Part shown: positions 27,032 to 36,472 of the stretch, in pieces
How positions within the stretch are numbered: position 1 is the stretch's first letter
How the letters are laid out: each line of letters starts with the position of its first letter
From: Methylophilaceae bacterium
Lineage (GTDB): Bacteria > Pseudomonadota > Gammaproteobacteria > Burkholderiales > Methylophilaceae
Reading direction: 5' to 3'
Assembly (NCBI GenBank): GCA_028351715.1
Contig: JAOMKM010000008.1
Coordinates: forward strand, 1-38,523
Length of the DNA: 38,523 nt
The notes under the pieces: model-generated
The model's input: the letters and a program-made list of their open reading frames with translations, nothing else
Database searches by the model: none
Told to the model about the DNA's origin: nothing
Program-made: the position numbers and the translations under genes

Positions 27032-27649
27032 ATGTCTGAAAATATTGTTGAAGAAATTAACTCTATACTCCCACAAACTCAATGTGGTCAGTGTAATTAT
27101 TCTGGATGCAAGCCTTATGCAATTGCTATTACACAAGGTAAAGCTGATATAAATCAATGTCCACCTGGAGGGGAAAAAGGAATCCTAAAAATTGCTAAAT
27201 TAATAGGAGTTGATTTCAAGCCACTAAATGAAGAATATGGAATTACTAAACCAAAATCTTTTGCATTCATAAACGAAGAAGCGTGTATTGGTTGTACATT
27301 ATGCATATCAGCATGTCCAGTTGATGCGATATTAGGTGCAACAAAAAAAATGCATACCGTTATTGAAGAAGAGTGCACTGGATGCGACCTTTGTTTGAGT
27401 CCATGCCCAGTCGATTGTATTGAAATGCTTCCAGTAAAGGCAGATGATAATGAAATATTTGTTCAGAATAGATCTAATTTGGCCAGATCTAGATATGAAT
27501 TTAGACTGGAGAGAATTAAAAGAGATAAAAAAGAAGCGAATGCTAAGAGAAAATTGCTATCTTCTACTAGAGAAAAATCAAAATTAATAAACGAAAAAAG
27601 AAAGTCTATTACAGAGGCTCTTGCAAGAATAAAAAAAAATGAATCCTAA
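27032..27649 (+). CDS. rnfB: Orphan RnfB-type ferredoxin (soluble)
   Basis: A 205-residue iron-sulfur protein with the RnfB domain order. The Fe4S4 domain has Cys18, Cys21, Cys26 and Cys43 (CGQCNYSGC). Two bacterial-ferredoxin clusters follow at Cys85/88/91/95 and Cys115/118/121/125. A charged Lys/Arg-rich tail (155-205) replaces the longer RnfB C-terminus. The N-terminal membrane helix of true RnfB is absent, so the protein is likely soluble. No rnfA, C, D, G or E is nearby. It overlaps nth by 11 bases; in E. coli nth closes the rsx/rnf operon. The start has no clear ribosome-binding site; an out-of-frame ATG lies 8 bases upstream. Confidence 0.88.
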   Translation: MSENIVEEINSILPQTQCGQCNYSGCKPYAIAITQGKADINQCPPGGEKGILKIAKLIGVDFKPLNEEYGITKPKSFAFINEEACIGCTLCISACPVDAILGATKKMHTVIEEECTGCDLCLSPCPVDCIEMLPVKADDNEIFVQNRSNLARSRYEFRLERIKRDKKEANAKRKLLSSTREKSKLINEKRKSITEALARIKKNES

Positions 27650-28286
27650 AAAACGAAGTGAGATATTTTCTCTTTTAAAGCAATCTAATCCTAATGCAAA
27701 AACAGAGCTTATATATAACAGCCCATTTCAATTACTTATAGCAGTAATATTATCTGCTCAAGCAACTGATATATCAGTAAATAAGGCTACTAAAAAATTA
27801 TTCAATGCTGCTAGCTCTGCTAAAAAAATTAGCAAGCTATCAATTGAGACTATTGAGACATACATTAATACTATAGGTCTATATAAAACTAAAGCAAAAA
27901 ATATTCTTCTAACCAGTAAGTATATTGATGATCATTACAATGGGGATATACCCCATGATCGTTATATTTTAGAAGGCCTGCCAGGAGTTGGCCGTAAAAC
28001 TGCAAATGTAATACTAAATACTATCTTTGGTGATCCTGTAATTGCTGTAGATACTCATATTTTTAGGCTTGCTAACAGGATCAATCTTGCTGGAGGAAGG
28101 AGCCCGCTGGAGGTTGAGAAGAGACTAACTAAATTAACTCCAAAAGAATATTTGGTTGATGCCCATCACCTTCTTATCTTACACGGAAGGTACGTTTGCA
28201 AAGCTAAAAATCCCATTTGTTCGAAATGTATTATCTTCGACTTGTGTGAATCTAATAAAAAAACTAAAAAAGTTTTTCCATCCTAG
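27639..28286 (+). CDS. nth: Endonuclease III (DNA glycosylase/AP lyase)
   Basis: Removes oxidised pyrimidines and cuts at AP sites. The 215-residue protein has catalytic Lys120 in the helix-hairpin-helix LPGVGRKTA and Asp138 in VDTH. The 4Fe-4S ligands Cys187, Cys194, Cys197 and Cys203 are all at the E. coli numbers. It begins inside the RnfB-like gene (11-base overlap), so translational coupling is likely. The 3' end overlaps the convergent DUF1289 gene by 23 bases. Confidence 0.98.
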   Translation: MNPKKRSEIFSLLKQSNPNAKTELIYNSPFQLLIAVILSAQATDISVNKATKKLFNAASSAKKISKLSIETIETYINTIGLYKTKAKNILLTSKYIDDHYNGDIPHDRYILEGLPGVGRKTANVILNTIFGDPVIAVDTHIFRLANRINLAGGRSPLEVEKRLTKLTPKEYLVDAHHLLILHGRYVCKAKNPICSKCIIFDLCESNKKTKKVFPS

Positions 28287-28449
28287 CATCTAGCTCACCC
28301 ATAATTTTTTCTCTTTCAACATCTGAAATCTTTGTCCATTGTGATATTTCTTCTACAGTTCTAAAGCATCCGCTACAAATTTCTTCATTGTTGTACTGAC
28401 ATACACCAACACATGGGGAACTAATCTCTTTAATTTTACCATTAGTCAT
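28264..28449 (-). CDS. DUF1289 family protein
   Basis: A small Cys-rich protein of 61 residues when started at 28449, where the ATG overlaps the secA stop (TAATG). An in-frame ATG at 28470 would add 7 residues and overlap secA by 22 bases. It has the DUF1289 pattern SPCVGVCQYN, CSGCFRT and ISQW, with four Cys that may bind metal or an Fe-S cluster. Function is unknown in the family. It is the last gene of the M23-secA run and converges with nth. Confidence 0.85.
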   Translation of the reverse strand: MTNGKIKEISSPCVGVCQYNNEEICSGCFRTVEEISQWTKISDVEREKIMGELDARMEKLF

Positions 28450-31163
28450 TATGTTAGGCTTCCGTGACAATGTTTATACTTATTTCCACTCCCACAAGGG
28501 CACATGTCATTTCTCCCTACTTTTGGTTGAGAGCTATCCGGAGGATTAGGCTTATTAGATTGTGCTGTCTCAATTGCATTATTATTTTTAGCAACATCAC
28601 TCGTCTCATCTTCGCTCTTAACCTGAACTAACATTAGCACACGAGTAATCTCAAACTTAATAGTACTAAGTAACTCCTCAAACAAGGAAAATGCCTCTTT
28701 TTTGAAAACTTGCTCAGGATTTTGTCCTCCATATGCCATCAACCCAATTCCTTGCCGCAAATGATCTAATGAGGATAAATGTGCACGCCAATGATGGTCA
28801 AAAATTTGAAGTATCACTGATATTTCGAAATTATGAAGTGCATCTTTGCCAGCTACCTTTTCTTTTTCTCGGTAATTACTTATTCCTATGTTTTTTATTC
28901 TATTTGAAATTTCTTCAATTGCTATGTTTGGTTCTTTTTTAAGCCAACCTTTAACATCACAATCAACTAAATAATCTGCTTGCAATCTTTTTTTAAGACC
29001 AGCTATATCCCATGACTCTTCAACACTCTCTAACGGTATATATTCGTATACGGTTTGTTCTAAAACTTCCTCTAAAATATTATTTACAGACTCAGTCAAA
29101 TTGACACTATCTAATATATCGTTACGTTGCTCGTAAAAAACTTGTCGTTGATTGTTAGGAACATCGTCAAATTTTAAAAGCTGTTTCCTAATATCAAAAT
29201 TTCTTCCTTCAACTTTTCTTTGTGCGCCCTCTATAGAGCGACTTACCCAGTTATGCTCTATGGCTTCTCCCTTTGGCATATTCAATTTATCCATAATAGA
29301 TGCAACTCGCTCAGAGGCAAAAATTCTTAGAAGTGAATCTTCTAAAGATAAATAAAATGCACTGGAACCTGGGTCTCCTTGACGGCCAGACCGTCCTCTT
29401 AATTGATTATCAATCCTTCTAGACTCATGTCTTTCAGTACCAATAATATGAAGTCCTCCTGCACCAATTACTTTCTTCTGTCTTTCCTTCCATGCTTTGG
29501 TTATTAATTCTATTTCTTTATTTTTTTTTGCTTTATCAAATTTTTTATTATTATTTATTACTTTTATATCAGGTTCAATATTGCCACCCAGTACTATATC
29601 AGTACCACGACCAGCCATATTTGTTGCGATAGTTACCATACCTGGCTGCCCTGCCTGAGCTATAATATATGCTTCTTTTTCATGCTGTTTTGCATTCAAA
29701 ACATGATGATTTAATTTAGCTCTAGTTAATATCTTTGAAACTAATTCGGAGTTCTCAATAGATGTAGTTCCTACCAGCACTGGTTGTGATCGCTTGTAAC
29801 AATCTTGAATATCTTCAATTACAGCATTAAATTTTTCATCTGAGGTTCGGTATATCTTATCCATTTTATCAGCACGTACTGTTGGTCGATGAGGTGGAAT
29901 AATAATAGTCTCAAGCCCATAAATTTCATTAAACTCAAACGCTTCAGTATCTGCTGTCCCTGTCATTCCTGAAAGTTTTATGTACATTCGAAAATAATTT
30001 TGAAAAGTTATATTAGCAAGAGTCGAATTTTCTCTCTGGATTTTAACTCCTTCTTTTGCCTCAACTGCTTGATGAAGACCATCTGACCACCTTCTTCCTG
30101 GCATCATTCTTCCTGTAAATTCATCTACAATTGTAACTACATCATCTTTTACAACATAATCCTTGTCCTTAGTAAACAAGAAATGAGCTTTTAACGCAGA
30201 ATTTACATGGTGGATTAAATTAATATTGCCTGCCGAATAAAGGTTTGATCCTTTTTCTAAGATTCCCAACTTTAAAAGTAATTTTTCTATTTTTTCATGA
30301 CCTTTTTCTGAGAGAATAGCTTGGTGTGCTTTTTCATCAATCCAAAAATCACCATTAGTTTCTTTAGCCTCTTTAGTTTCTTTAGCCTCTTTAGCTTCTT
30401 CAGTTTCTTCAGTTTCTTTACGAATTAAACTAGGAACAATCTTATTAATTTTTTCGTATAGATCAACATTATCTTCTGCTTGCCCTGAAATAACTAATGG
30501 GGTTCTGGCCTCATCAATAAGAATAGAATCAACTTCATCAACAACAGCATAATTTAGTGGGCGCTGAACACGCTCACTACTACTATAAACCATATTATCT
30601 CTTAGATAATCAAAACCAAATTCATTATTTGTTCCATATGTAATATCAGCTTTATATGCTAATTTTTTTTCATCGATAGGCATTTTTGAGAGATTAATTC
30701 CTACGCTTAAACCCAAAAAGTTATAGAGTTTTCCCATCCACTCAGCATCTCTTTTTGCTAAATAATCATTAACTGTAACAACATGAACTCCTTTTCCAGC
30801 TAATGCATTTAAATAAACAGATAATGTGGCTACAAGCGTTTTACCTTCACCAGTTCCCATTTCAGTAATCTTACCTTCATGAAGTGCCATAGCACCCATT
30901 AATTGTTCATCAAAATGACGCATACCTAATGAGCGAACACTAGCTTCACGTGCGCATGCAAAAATTTCAATTAATAACTCATCTAATGAAGTACCTTTTT
31001 TTATCTTCTCTCTAAATTCAATAGTTTTTTTCTTAAAATCTATATCTTTTAGTTTTTTAATAGAGGGTTCCAGCTCATTAATCTTATTTACTTTTTTTGA
31101 GTACTCTTTTAAAAGTCTTTGATTACGGCTTCCGAATAAATTTTGTATAATTTTTTTTATCAT
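28449..31163 (-). CDS. secA: Preprotein translocase ATPase SecA
   Basis: The ATPase that drives secretory proteins through SecYEG, 904 residues (E. coli 901). Walker A is in MGTGEGKTL (102-110) and the DEAD-like box [14 protein letters not shown] at 207-220. NBD2 carries NMAGRGTDI and [13 protein letters not shown]. The C-terminal zinc tail is intact: [15 protein letters not shown] short Lys/Glu/Thr/Ala repeat (249-269) sits in the first nucleotide-binding domain region where E. coli has a variable loop. The gene follows the M23 peptidase by 4 bases. Confidence 0.98.
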   Translation of the reverse strand: MIKKIIQNLFGSRNQRLLKEYSKKVNKINELEPSIKKLKDIDFKKKTIEFREKIKKGTSLDELLIEIFACAREASVRSLGMRHFDEQLMGAMALHEGKITEMGTGEGKTLVATLSVYLNALAGKGVHVVTVNDYLAKRDAEWMGKLYNFLGLSVGINLSKMPIDEKKLAYKADITYGTNNEFGFDYLRDNMVYSSSERVQRPLNYAVVDEVDSILIDEARTPLVISGQAEDNVDLYEKINKIVPSLIRKETEETEEAKEAKETKEAKETNGDFWIDEKAHQAILSEKGHEKIEKLLLKLGILEKGSNLYSAGNINLIHHVNSALKAHFLFTKDKDYVVKDDVVTIVDEFTGRMMPGRRWSDGLHQAVEAKEGVKIQRENSTLANITFQNYFRMYIKLSGMTGTADTEAFEFNEIYGLETIIIPPHRPTVRADKMDKIYRTSDEKFNAVIEDIQDCYKRSQPVLVGTTSIENSELVSKILTRAKLNHHVLNAKQHEKEAYIIAQAGQPGMVTIATNMAGRGTDIVLGGNIEPDIKVINNNKKFDKAKKNKEIELITKAWKERQKKVIGAGGLHIIGTERHESRRIDNQLRGRSGRQGDPGSSAFYLSLEDSLLRIFASERVASIMDKLNMPKGEAIEHNWVSRSIEGAQRKVEGRNFDIRKQLLKFDDVPNNQRQVFYEQRNDILDSVNLTESVNNILEEVLEQTVYEYIPLESVEESWDIAGLKKRLQADYLVDCDVKGWLKKEPNIAIEEISNRIKNIGISNYREKEKVAGKDALHNFEISVILQIFDHHWRAHLSSLDHLRQGIGLMAYGGQNPEQVFKKEAFSLFEELLSTIKFEITRVLMLVQVKSEDETSDVAKNNNAIETAQSNKPNPPDSSQPKVGRNDMCPCGSGNKYKHCHGSLT
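30357..30419 (-). repeat. Seven-unit 9-bp degenerate tandem repeat inside secA
   Basis: Read on the coding strand, seven consecutive 9-base units of the type (A/G)AAGA(A/G)(A/G)CT encode (K/E)-E-(T/A) triplets at SecA residues 249-269. The period keeps the frame, so copy number could vary without disrupting SecA. Confidence 0.85.
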
Positions 31164-31167
31164 AATT

Positions 31168-32064
31168 TTAATTTTTTAAATATTTACGAGGGTCTAATGA
31201 ATTCCCTTTTAATCTTATCTCGTAGTGTAAATGCGGGCCCGTTGATCGGCCTGTATTACCTACTAGTGCAATAACCTCTCCCTTACTTACTAAGTCACCT
31301 TTTTTTACAAGTAACTTTGAAGCATGCGCATATCGTGTTTCAAAGCCACCTCCATGCTTTATTCTTACGTGTTTACCGTAATGCACAGCGTGCCCTGCCT
31401 CAATAACAATACCACTTGCGGTAGCTCTAATCGGCTCGCCATGTGCAGCTGAAAAATCTATACCCTCATGAAACTTACGTACACCCAATATCGGGTCATT
31501 TCTCCATCCATACCTTGACGAACAGCAGGGTATATTAACAGGCTTAAGAGATGGAAGCGTATCTTTTAGAACTGATTCTTTTAGCAAAATAGATTCCATT
31601 GTATTATATAGCTCTTCCCTGACCTCTATTTTTGCCATTAGTTTTGTAATTTCTTTTTTGAACTTGGAATTTGTTAAATTATCTTTAGAAAACTCTACAG
31701 CAGATTTTTCCTTCTTTTTATTAAGTTTTGGTACTTTATCCTTGCCAATCATCTGGTTTTTAAGGATCTTTTGAAGTCTTTCTGTCTGACTATCAATACG
31801 CATTATTCGAGAATATAGCTCACCCATTTGATCAGCATAAATCCGTAAATTATATTCGTAATCTAAGTCCCCTTTATTCGAATAAATATGTGAGCTGATT
31901 TGATTATTTTCATAGGATTCTATTAAAATGTTTTTCTTATATTCTATATAAAAATAAGCTAGGGTAATATTTAAACACAAAAAAAGAAAAATAATTAGTA
32001 ACAGTACGTTGAAGCTAATGGCTTTAGGTTTTTTTGTATTTTTACCTAGAAAAAGTATTCTCAT
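31168..32064 (-). CDS. Membrane-anchored M23 (LytM-type) peptidase
   Basis: A 298-residue protein with a single N-terminal membrane helix (about 18-38). A coiled-coil-like periplasmic stalk (about 65-165) is followed by a peptidase M23 domain (about 180-298). All zinc and catalytic residues are present: His199 and Asp203 in HEGID, then His278 and His280 in HLHYE. It should therefore cut peptidoglycan cross-links and not be a mere LytM activator. It is directly upstream of secA and divergent from the DciA-like gene, an arrangement seen in other betaproteobacteria. Confidence 0.92.
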   Translation of the reverse strand: MRILFLGKNTKKPKAISFNVLLLIIFLFLCLNITLAYFYIEYKKNILIESYENNQISSHIYSNKGDLDYEYNLRIYADQMGELYSRIMRIDSQTERLQKILKNQMIGKDKVPKLNKKKEKSAVEFSKDNLTNSKFKKEITKLMAKIEVREELYNTMESILLKESVLKDTLPSLKPVNIPCCSSRYGWRNDPILGVRKFHEGIDFSAAHGEPIRATASGIVIEAGHAVHYGKHVRIKHGGGFETRYAHASKLLVKKGDLVSKGEVIALVGNTGRSTGPHLHYEIRLKGNSLDPRKYLKN

Positions 32065-32102
32065 GAAGTATAAATATTTTAAAAATAAGGTAGCATTATA
32101 AT

Positions 32103-32525
32103 ATGGAACCTATCAAAAAGTTATTTCAGAGCAGCTTTTTTTTAGAAATAAATAAGAGAAAAAACCGTCTTGATTTACTACAAAAAGAAATAGCTATTTT
32201 TATTCCAAATGATCTAGTTTCCTTAATCAGCATTAAAAGTCTTGTTGGTAGAACTCTTATTGTTGATGTTAAATCAAATGCTGTGGCTCATAAGTTAAAA
32301 CTCCAGGAAAGAAAAATACTTGATTCAATCAATCAAAAGTCGGAGCAAGGAGAATTACTTAATAAAATTAAAGTAAGAATAATTATTCAAAATAAGAAAA
32401 TTGATAAAAAATTAAAAGTTAAGTCTATTTATCCAATAAAAAAACTTCGAAATTTAGTACATTCAATTAAAGATTCACCCCTAAAAACTTCCTTAAATAA
32501 GCTAATCAAATCTAGAAATGATTGA
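32103..32525 (+). CDS. dciA: DciA-like protein (DUF721)
   Basis: A 140-residue basic protein (pI clearly high from Lys/Arg count) with the DUF721 pattern: an N-terminal helical part, then a beta-rich core LVGRTLIVDVKSNAVAHKLKLQERKIL. DciA is the ancestral loader of the DnaB helicase where DnaC is absent. Similarity is weak by eye, but the neighbourhood (M23 peptidase, secA) is the one in which DUF721 genes typically occur. The ATG at 32103 is the only plausible start. A TATAAT directly abuts it (32097-32102) and is unlikely to be its own -10 box. The 3' end overlaps the transporter gene by 8 bases. Confidence 0.65.
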   Translation: MEPIKKLFQSSFFLEINKRKNRLDLLQKEIAIFIPNDLVSLISIKSLVGRTLIVDVKSNAVAHKLKLQERKILDSINQKSEQGELLNKIKVRIIIQNKKIDKKLKVKSIYPIKKLRNLVHSIKDSPLKTSLNKLIKSRND

Positions 32526-33315
32526 ATATTTTATTCTAACGATAATAGGTATTTTTATTGGCTTACTTGTTGGGATGTTTGGGATTGGTGGGGGGCTAAT
32601 AATTGTTCCTACCATAACTTATATTCTAATATATTTTCATGATTACTCTTTTAATCAAGCACTAATTATAGCAATTGCAACCTCTTTAACTTCAATCGTC
32701 CTTAGTGGTCTTGTTTCTTCAATTTCACATCATTTTAATAAAAATATTGACTGGGATATTTTTAAAAAATTTATTTTTGGCATATTTGTAGGCGCGTCAT
32801 TAATAGGATTTTATCTCCCACAACTCCCAATAGACTTTATTCGCTTAGTATTCATTCTTTATGTATTTTTTGCCGCATATAAGATTCTTTTTTTTATAAA
32901 GGCATCAAAAAAAAAATTACCCATACATTTTAATTACAGTAATTTAATTGGATTATGTTTTGCTTCACTTTCTGGGTTGATTGGAATTGGCGGTGGCACC
33001 TTATTTGTTCCTTACCTAACTTCAAGAGGTATTTCTATAAAGTTATCTATTGGAATTGCAAGCTGTCTTGGGCTATTTATTGGATTATTCTCATCTATTA
33101 CAATACTTTTCTCTTGGAGCTTAACGTCAACAATTAATCAGGCATCGATGTTAGGGCTTATTTATATTCCAGCAATTATATTTTTAACTCTTCCAAGTTT
33201 AGTCTTTGTAAAATTATCTGCCGACTGGCTCCATAAAATATCAGATAAAAATATTCGAAGGGGTTTTGCATGTCTTTTAATTTTTATAGGCTTTATGATG
33301 ACTCTAAAAAACTAA
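32518..33315 (+). CDS. TauE/SafE family membrane transporter (probable anion exporter)
   Basis: A 265-residue protein with about eight membrane helices. It shows the two-fold repeat of the TauE/SafE (DUF81) family: GMFGIGGGLIIVPT near the N-terminus and LSGLIGIGGGTLFVPYL in the second half. Members export sulfite, sulfoacetate and related anions; the substrate here is not known. It starts inside the DciA-like gene. A promoter for hppA begins at its stop codon. Confidence 0.9.
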   Translation: MIEYFILTIIGIFIGLLVGMFGIGGGLIIVPTITYILIYFHDYSFNQALIIAIATSLTSIVLSGLVSSISHHFNKNIDWDIFKKFIFGIFVGASLIGFYLPQLPIDFIRLVFILYVFFAAYKILFFIKASKKKLPIHFNYSNLIGLCFASLSGLIGIGGGTLFVPYLTSRGISIKLSIGIASCLGLFIGLFSSITILFSWSLTSTINQASMLGLIYIPAIIFLTLPSLVFVKLSADWLHKISDKNIRRGFACLLIFIGFMMTLKN

Positions 33316-33343
33316 TTGAGACTTATATTAAAAAAGGTATAAT
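33316..33343 (+). promoter_or_regulatory. Strong sigma-70-like promoter of hppA
   Basis: TTGAGA (33316-33321) and a perfect TATAAT (33338-33343) lie 16 bases apart, immediately after the transporter stop codon. Transcription would start near 33350 and give a leader of about 60 bases. The leader contains a small AAAGGT/ACCTTT hairpin (33360-33377). Confidence 0.75.
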
Positions 33344-33411
33344 CCCACCTTTTATTTATAAAGGTCTAGAAACCTTTTGAAAATGCAATACCTTTAAAAT
33401 TGGAGAGAAAT

Positions 33412-35493
33412 ATGTCGATAACAGAAATATCTGTAGTTCAAGTTGCCTTAGGAGCAGCAATTCTTGCGATTCTTTATGGTGCCGTAATGTCAAAATGGAT
33501 TATTGGTTTACCTGCTGGAAACTCAAAAATGAAAAGTATAGCCGAAGCTATTCAAAGTGGAGCTTCAGCATATCTTGCTCGTCAATATAAAACTATTGCG
33601 GTTGTCGGTATTATTTTAGCGGCACTTATATGGAAATTTATTGACCCAGCTACTTCTGTTGGCTTTATTATTGGAGCTGTACTTTCTGGTGCTTGTGGGT
33701 TTATCGGCATGAATGTTTCAGTTCGTGCAAACGTTAGAACTGCTCAAGCAGCAACAAAAGGGTTGCCACAGGCATTTGATGTCGCCTTTAAGGGAGGTGC
33801 TATCACAGGTATGTTAGTTGTTGGTCTTGGTTTGTTAGGTGTTGCTGGATTTTATGAGTACCTTGGTGGTACATCAATATCAACTACCAAAGCCCTAAAC
33901 CCTCTAATAGGATTAGCATTTGGTTCGTCACTGATATCAATCTTTGCTAGATTAGGTGGTGGTATTTTCACCAAAGGCGCCGACGTGGGTGCTGACCTTG
34001 TAGGTAAAGTAGAAGCAGGAATTCCTGAAGACGATCCTAGAAACCCTGCAGTGATTGCAGATAATGTGGGCGATAATGTTGGTGATTGCGCTGGTATGGC
34101 AGCCGACTTATTTGAAACATATGCAGTTACAATTATTGCTACAATGGTTTTAGGTACACTAATGGTGTCGGATGCGAACGGTGTTCTTTATCCGCTCATG
34201 CTTGGTGCAGTTTCAATTGTCGCGTCAATTATTGGCTGTTTCTTTGTTAAAGCTAATTCCAAAATGACAAACGTTATGCCTGCACTTTATAGAGGTCTTG
34301 CAGTAGCAGGTATCTTATCTGCAGTTGCCTTTTATTATGTAACTTTAGGTATGTTTCCAGAGGGTATTTCTATTAAAATTACAGATGGAACAGCATTAGC
34401 AGCAGCTGAAATTATTCCAGCCATTAATCTGTTTTACTCAGCCATTGTAGGTCTTGTACTTACTGCTTTATTAGTAGGAATTACCGAGTACTATACTGGA
34501 ACTGAATATAAGCCTGTTAAGCATATAGCTAAAGCTTCTGAAACAGGTCATGCAACAAACATAATTGCCGGTATCGGTATTTCAATGAAATCTACGGCCT
34601 TACCAGTATTATCGGTATGTGCTGCTATTTATGTTTCATATGCTTATGGTGGTCTTTATGGTATTGCTATTGCTGCAACATCTATGTTGAGTATGGCGGG
34701 TATTATTGTTGCACTTGACGCATATGGCCCTATCACTGACAATGCTGGTGGTATTGCTGAAATGTCAGGTCTTCCGCAAAAAGTAAGAGATATTACTGAC
34801 CCACTTGATGCTGTTGGTAATACAACAAAAGCAGTAACTAAAGGTTATGCTATTGGATCAGCTGGTTTAGCTGCATTGGTACTGTTTGCAGACTACACTC
34901 ATAAATTGACAGAGTATGGACATAATATTACTTTTGATTTAAGTCAACCAATGGTAATTATTGGTCTATTTATTGGTGGTCTAATTCCTTTCTTATTTGC
35001 TGCTATGGCTATGGAAGCTGTTGGAAGAGCTGCAGCGTCAGTTGTTGAGGAAGTAAGAAGGCAGTTCAAAACTATCAAAGGAATTATGACTGGAAAAGGT
35101 AAGCCTGATTATGAAAAAGCCGTTGATTTATTAACTACTGCTGCGATTAAAGAAATGGTTATTCCGTCCATACTTCCCGTAGCTGTGCCAGTATTGGTTG
35201 GTTATTTCTTAGGCGCTCAAGCCTTAGGTGGTTTACTAATGGGAACAATTATTACGGGTCTTTTCGTAGCTATTTCAATGTGTACCGGTGGTGGTGCATG
35301 GGATAATGCTAAAAAATATATCGAAGATGGTAATCATGGTGGAAAAGGTTCAGAAGCTCATAAGGCTTCAGTAACTGGGGATACTGTTGGAGATCCCTAC
35401 AAAGATACTGCAGGCCCTGCGATCAATCCATTGATTAAAATTATTAATATCGTTGCGTTATTGATCGTTCCAGTACTTCCTGTGCTGGCTTAA
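33412..35493 (+). CDS. hppA: K+-insensitive H+-translocating membrane pyrophosphatase
   Basis: A large polytopic pump of 693 residues that couples pyrophosphate hydrolysis to proton export. The PPi/Mg site is intact: [21 protein letters not shown] and [19 protein letters not shown], with a second Asp cluster near the C-terminus ([15 protein letters not shown]). The K+-dependence site reads [10 protein letters not shown] with Lys473 and Thr476, where K+-dependent enzymes have Ala and Gly; this marks the K+-independent H+-pump class. The ATG at 33412 has GGAG six bases upstream; a TTG at 33400 overlaps that site and is less likely. Expected role: energy saving under starvation or low light or oxygen. 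Confidence 0.97.
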   Translation: MSITEISVVQVALGAAILAILYGAVMSKWIIGLPAGNSKMKSIAEAIQSGASAYLARQYKTIAVVGIILAALIWKFIDPATSVGFIIGAVLSGACGFIGMNVSVRANVRTAQAATKGLPQAFDVAFKGGAITGMLVVGLGLLGVAGFYEYLGGTSISTTKALNPLIGLAFGSSLISIFARLGGGIFTKGADVGADLVGKVEAGIPEDDPRNPAVIADNVGDNVGDCAGMAADLFETYAVTIIATMVLGTLMVSDANGVLYPLMLGAVSIVASIIGCFFVKANSKMTNVMPALYRGLAVAGILSAVAFYYVTLGMFPEGISIKITDGTALAAAEIIPAINLFYSAIVGLVLTALLVGITEYYTGTEYKPVKHIAKASETGHATNIIAGIGISMKSTALPVLSVCAAIYVSYAYGGLYGIAIAATSMLSMAGIIVALDAYGPITDNAGGIAEMSGLPQKVRDITDPLDAVGNTTKAVTKGYAIGSAGLAALVLFADYTHKLTEYGHNITFDLSQPMVIIGLFIGGLIPFLFAAMAMEAVGRAAASVVEEVRRQFKTIKGIMTGKGKPDYEKAVDLLTTAAIKEMVIPSILPVAVPVLVGYFLGAQALGGLLMGTIITGLFVAISMCTGGGAWDNAKKYIEDGNHGGKGSEAHKASVTGDTVGDPYKDTAGPAINPLIKIINIVALLIVPVLPVLA

Positions 35494-35507
35494 TAAAAAG
35501 ATTTAAT

Positions 35508-35537
35508 AAAAAAACCTGCCACTAGGCAGGTTTTTTT
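35508..35537 (+). terminator. Rho-independent terminator of hppA
   Basis: CCTGCC (35515-35520) pairs with GGCAGG (35525-35530) around loop ACTA. It is flanked by seven A and seven T residues that extend the stem and supply the U tail. It ends 44 bases after the hppA stop. Confidence 0.92.
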
Positions 35538-35683
35538 ATCTAAATAACACTTAAAAATAAATAGAATCTAATTTACCTCCTGCACAAACAAGTTAAACCT
35601 AGAACCTAAATGCATAAAAAAAATTTTAGAACTTATTTAGTTTTTTTCTATCATACTAATTATTATTTAAACAAAAATTTATT

Positions 35684-35689
35684 TATAAT
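35684..35689 (+). promoter_or_regulatory. Candidate -10 box for the Trx-MsrB gene
   Basis: A perfect TATAAT lies 22 bases before the TTG start at 35712, with AAGGG (35701-35705) as ribosome-binding site in between. No convincing -35 box is present. The rest of 35538-35683 is AT-rich and shows no gene, only a weak imperfect hairpin ending in seven T (about 35605-35647). Confidence 0.4.
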
Positions 35690-35711
35690 CTAGCTAATTA
35701 AAGGGAAATTC

Positions 35712-36458
35712 TTGAGAATCTCACTCTTAATATTTAAAAATATAAAAAAACTGGTATTTTTTTTATCCTTTTTAATTTTTACATCAATATCTCATGCTGG
35801 AGATCAAACTTTGAATGACACTATTAAACCTTTAGATGGTAAAACATTAGCTGAAATGCAACTTGTAGTTTATGAATCTGAAACTTGTAGTTCCTGTAAA
35901 GCTTTTAAAAAAGATGTAATGGCTAATTGGAAATCATCTTTCAAGATAGAAAAAACCTACAGCATGCAGGCACCACTTGGGTGGACTCTAAAAGAATCAG
36001 TATGGGCTACTCCCACTATTGTGATGTTTGATAACGGAAAAGAGATTTCAAGGTACACAGGATATAATGGGCAAAAAAAAGAATTTTGGCGTTGGTTTGG
36101 TTTACAAACATTAAGTCCCGAGCAAAAGAAAATCGCTTTTGAGAATGGAACAGAACTACCATTTAGTGGTTCATTATTAGATAATAAGGTACCAGGTTAT
36201 TATGTAGATCCTGTCACAGGTGAGCAGCTCTTTCGAAGCGATAAAAAGTTTATCAGTGGCACTGGTTGGCCGAGTTTTTTCGATCCTATACCCGGCTCTC
36301 TAGTTTTTAAGGAGGATCTTACTCAAGGGATAAAAAGAGTAGAGGTACTAAGTGCCAGTTCAGGTATTCATTTAGGTCATGTCTTTGATGATGGTCCCCC
36401 ACCAACTGGAAAACGTTACTGTATTAATAGCTCTGTATTAAAGTTTGTAGCTGACTAA
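35712..36458 (+). CDS. msrB: Exported thioredoxin-like domain fused to methionine sulfoxide reductase B
   Basis: A 248-residue two-domain protein. A signal peptide (basic start, hydrophobic 13-25, SHA-GD cleavage near 29) directs it to the periplasm. Residues about 42-130 form a thioredoxin-like domain with CSSC (59-62) and the cis-proline motif WATPTIV (Pro101). Residues about 134-248 are MsrB: SGTGWPSFF, HLGHVFDDGP and the catalytic Cys237 in RYCINSS. The zinc CxxC of many MsrB proteins is missing (YYVDPVTGEQLF replaces it). The Trx part may accept electrons from DsbD-like donors and reduce the MsrB site in cis; this is inferred from the fusion. TTG is the start, with AAGGG six bases upstream. 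Confidence 0.9.
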   Translation: MRISLLIFKNIKKLVFFLSFLIFTSISHAGDQTLNDTIKPLDGKTLAEMQLVVYESETCSSCKAFKKDVMANWKSSFKIEKTYSMQAPLGWTLKESVWATPTIVMFDNGKEISRYTGYNGQKKEFWRWFGLQTLSPEQKKIAFENGTELPFSGSLLDNKVPGYYVDPVTGEQLFRSDKKFISGTGWPSFFDPIPGSLVFKEDLTQGIKRVEVLSASSGIHLGHVFDDGPPPTGKRYCINSSVLKFVAD

Positions 36459-36472
36459 CGCTGTATAGTAAA

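Noticed and set aside
32097-32102. TATAAT as promoter of the DciA-like gene
   Set aside because: It abuts the ATG at 32103, so a transcript from it would start inside the gene, and no alternative downstream start exists.
33360-33377. AAAGGT/ACCTTT hairpin upstream of hppA as a terminator
   Set aside because: It is followed by TGAAAATG, not a T run, and lies downstream of the hppA promoter; at most a weak leader structure.
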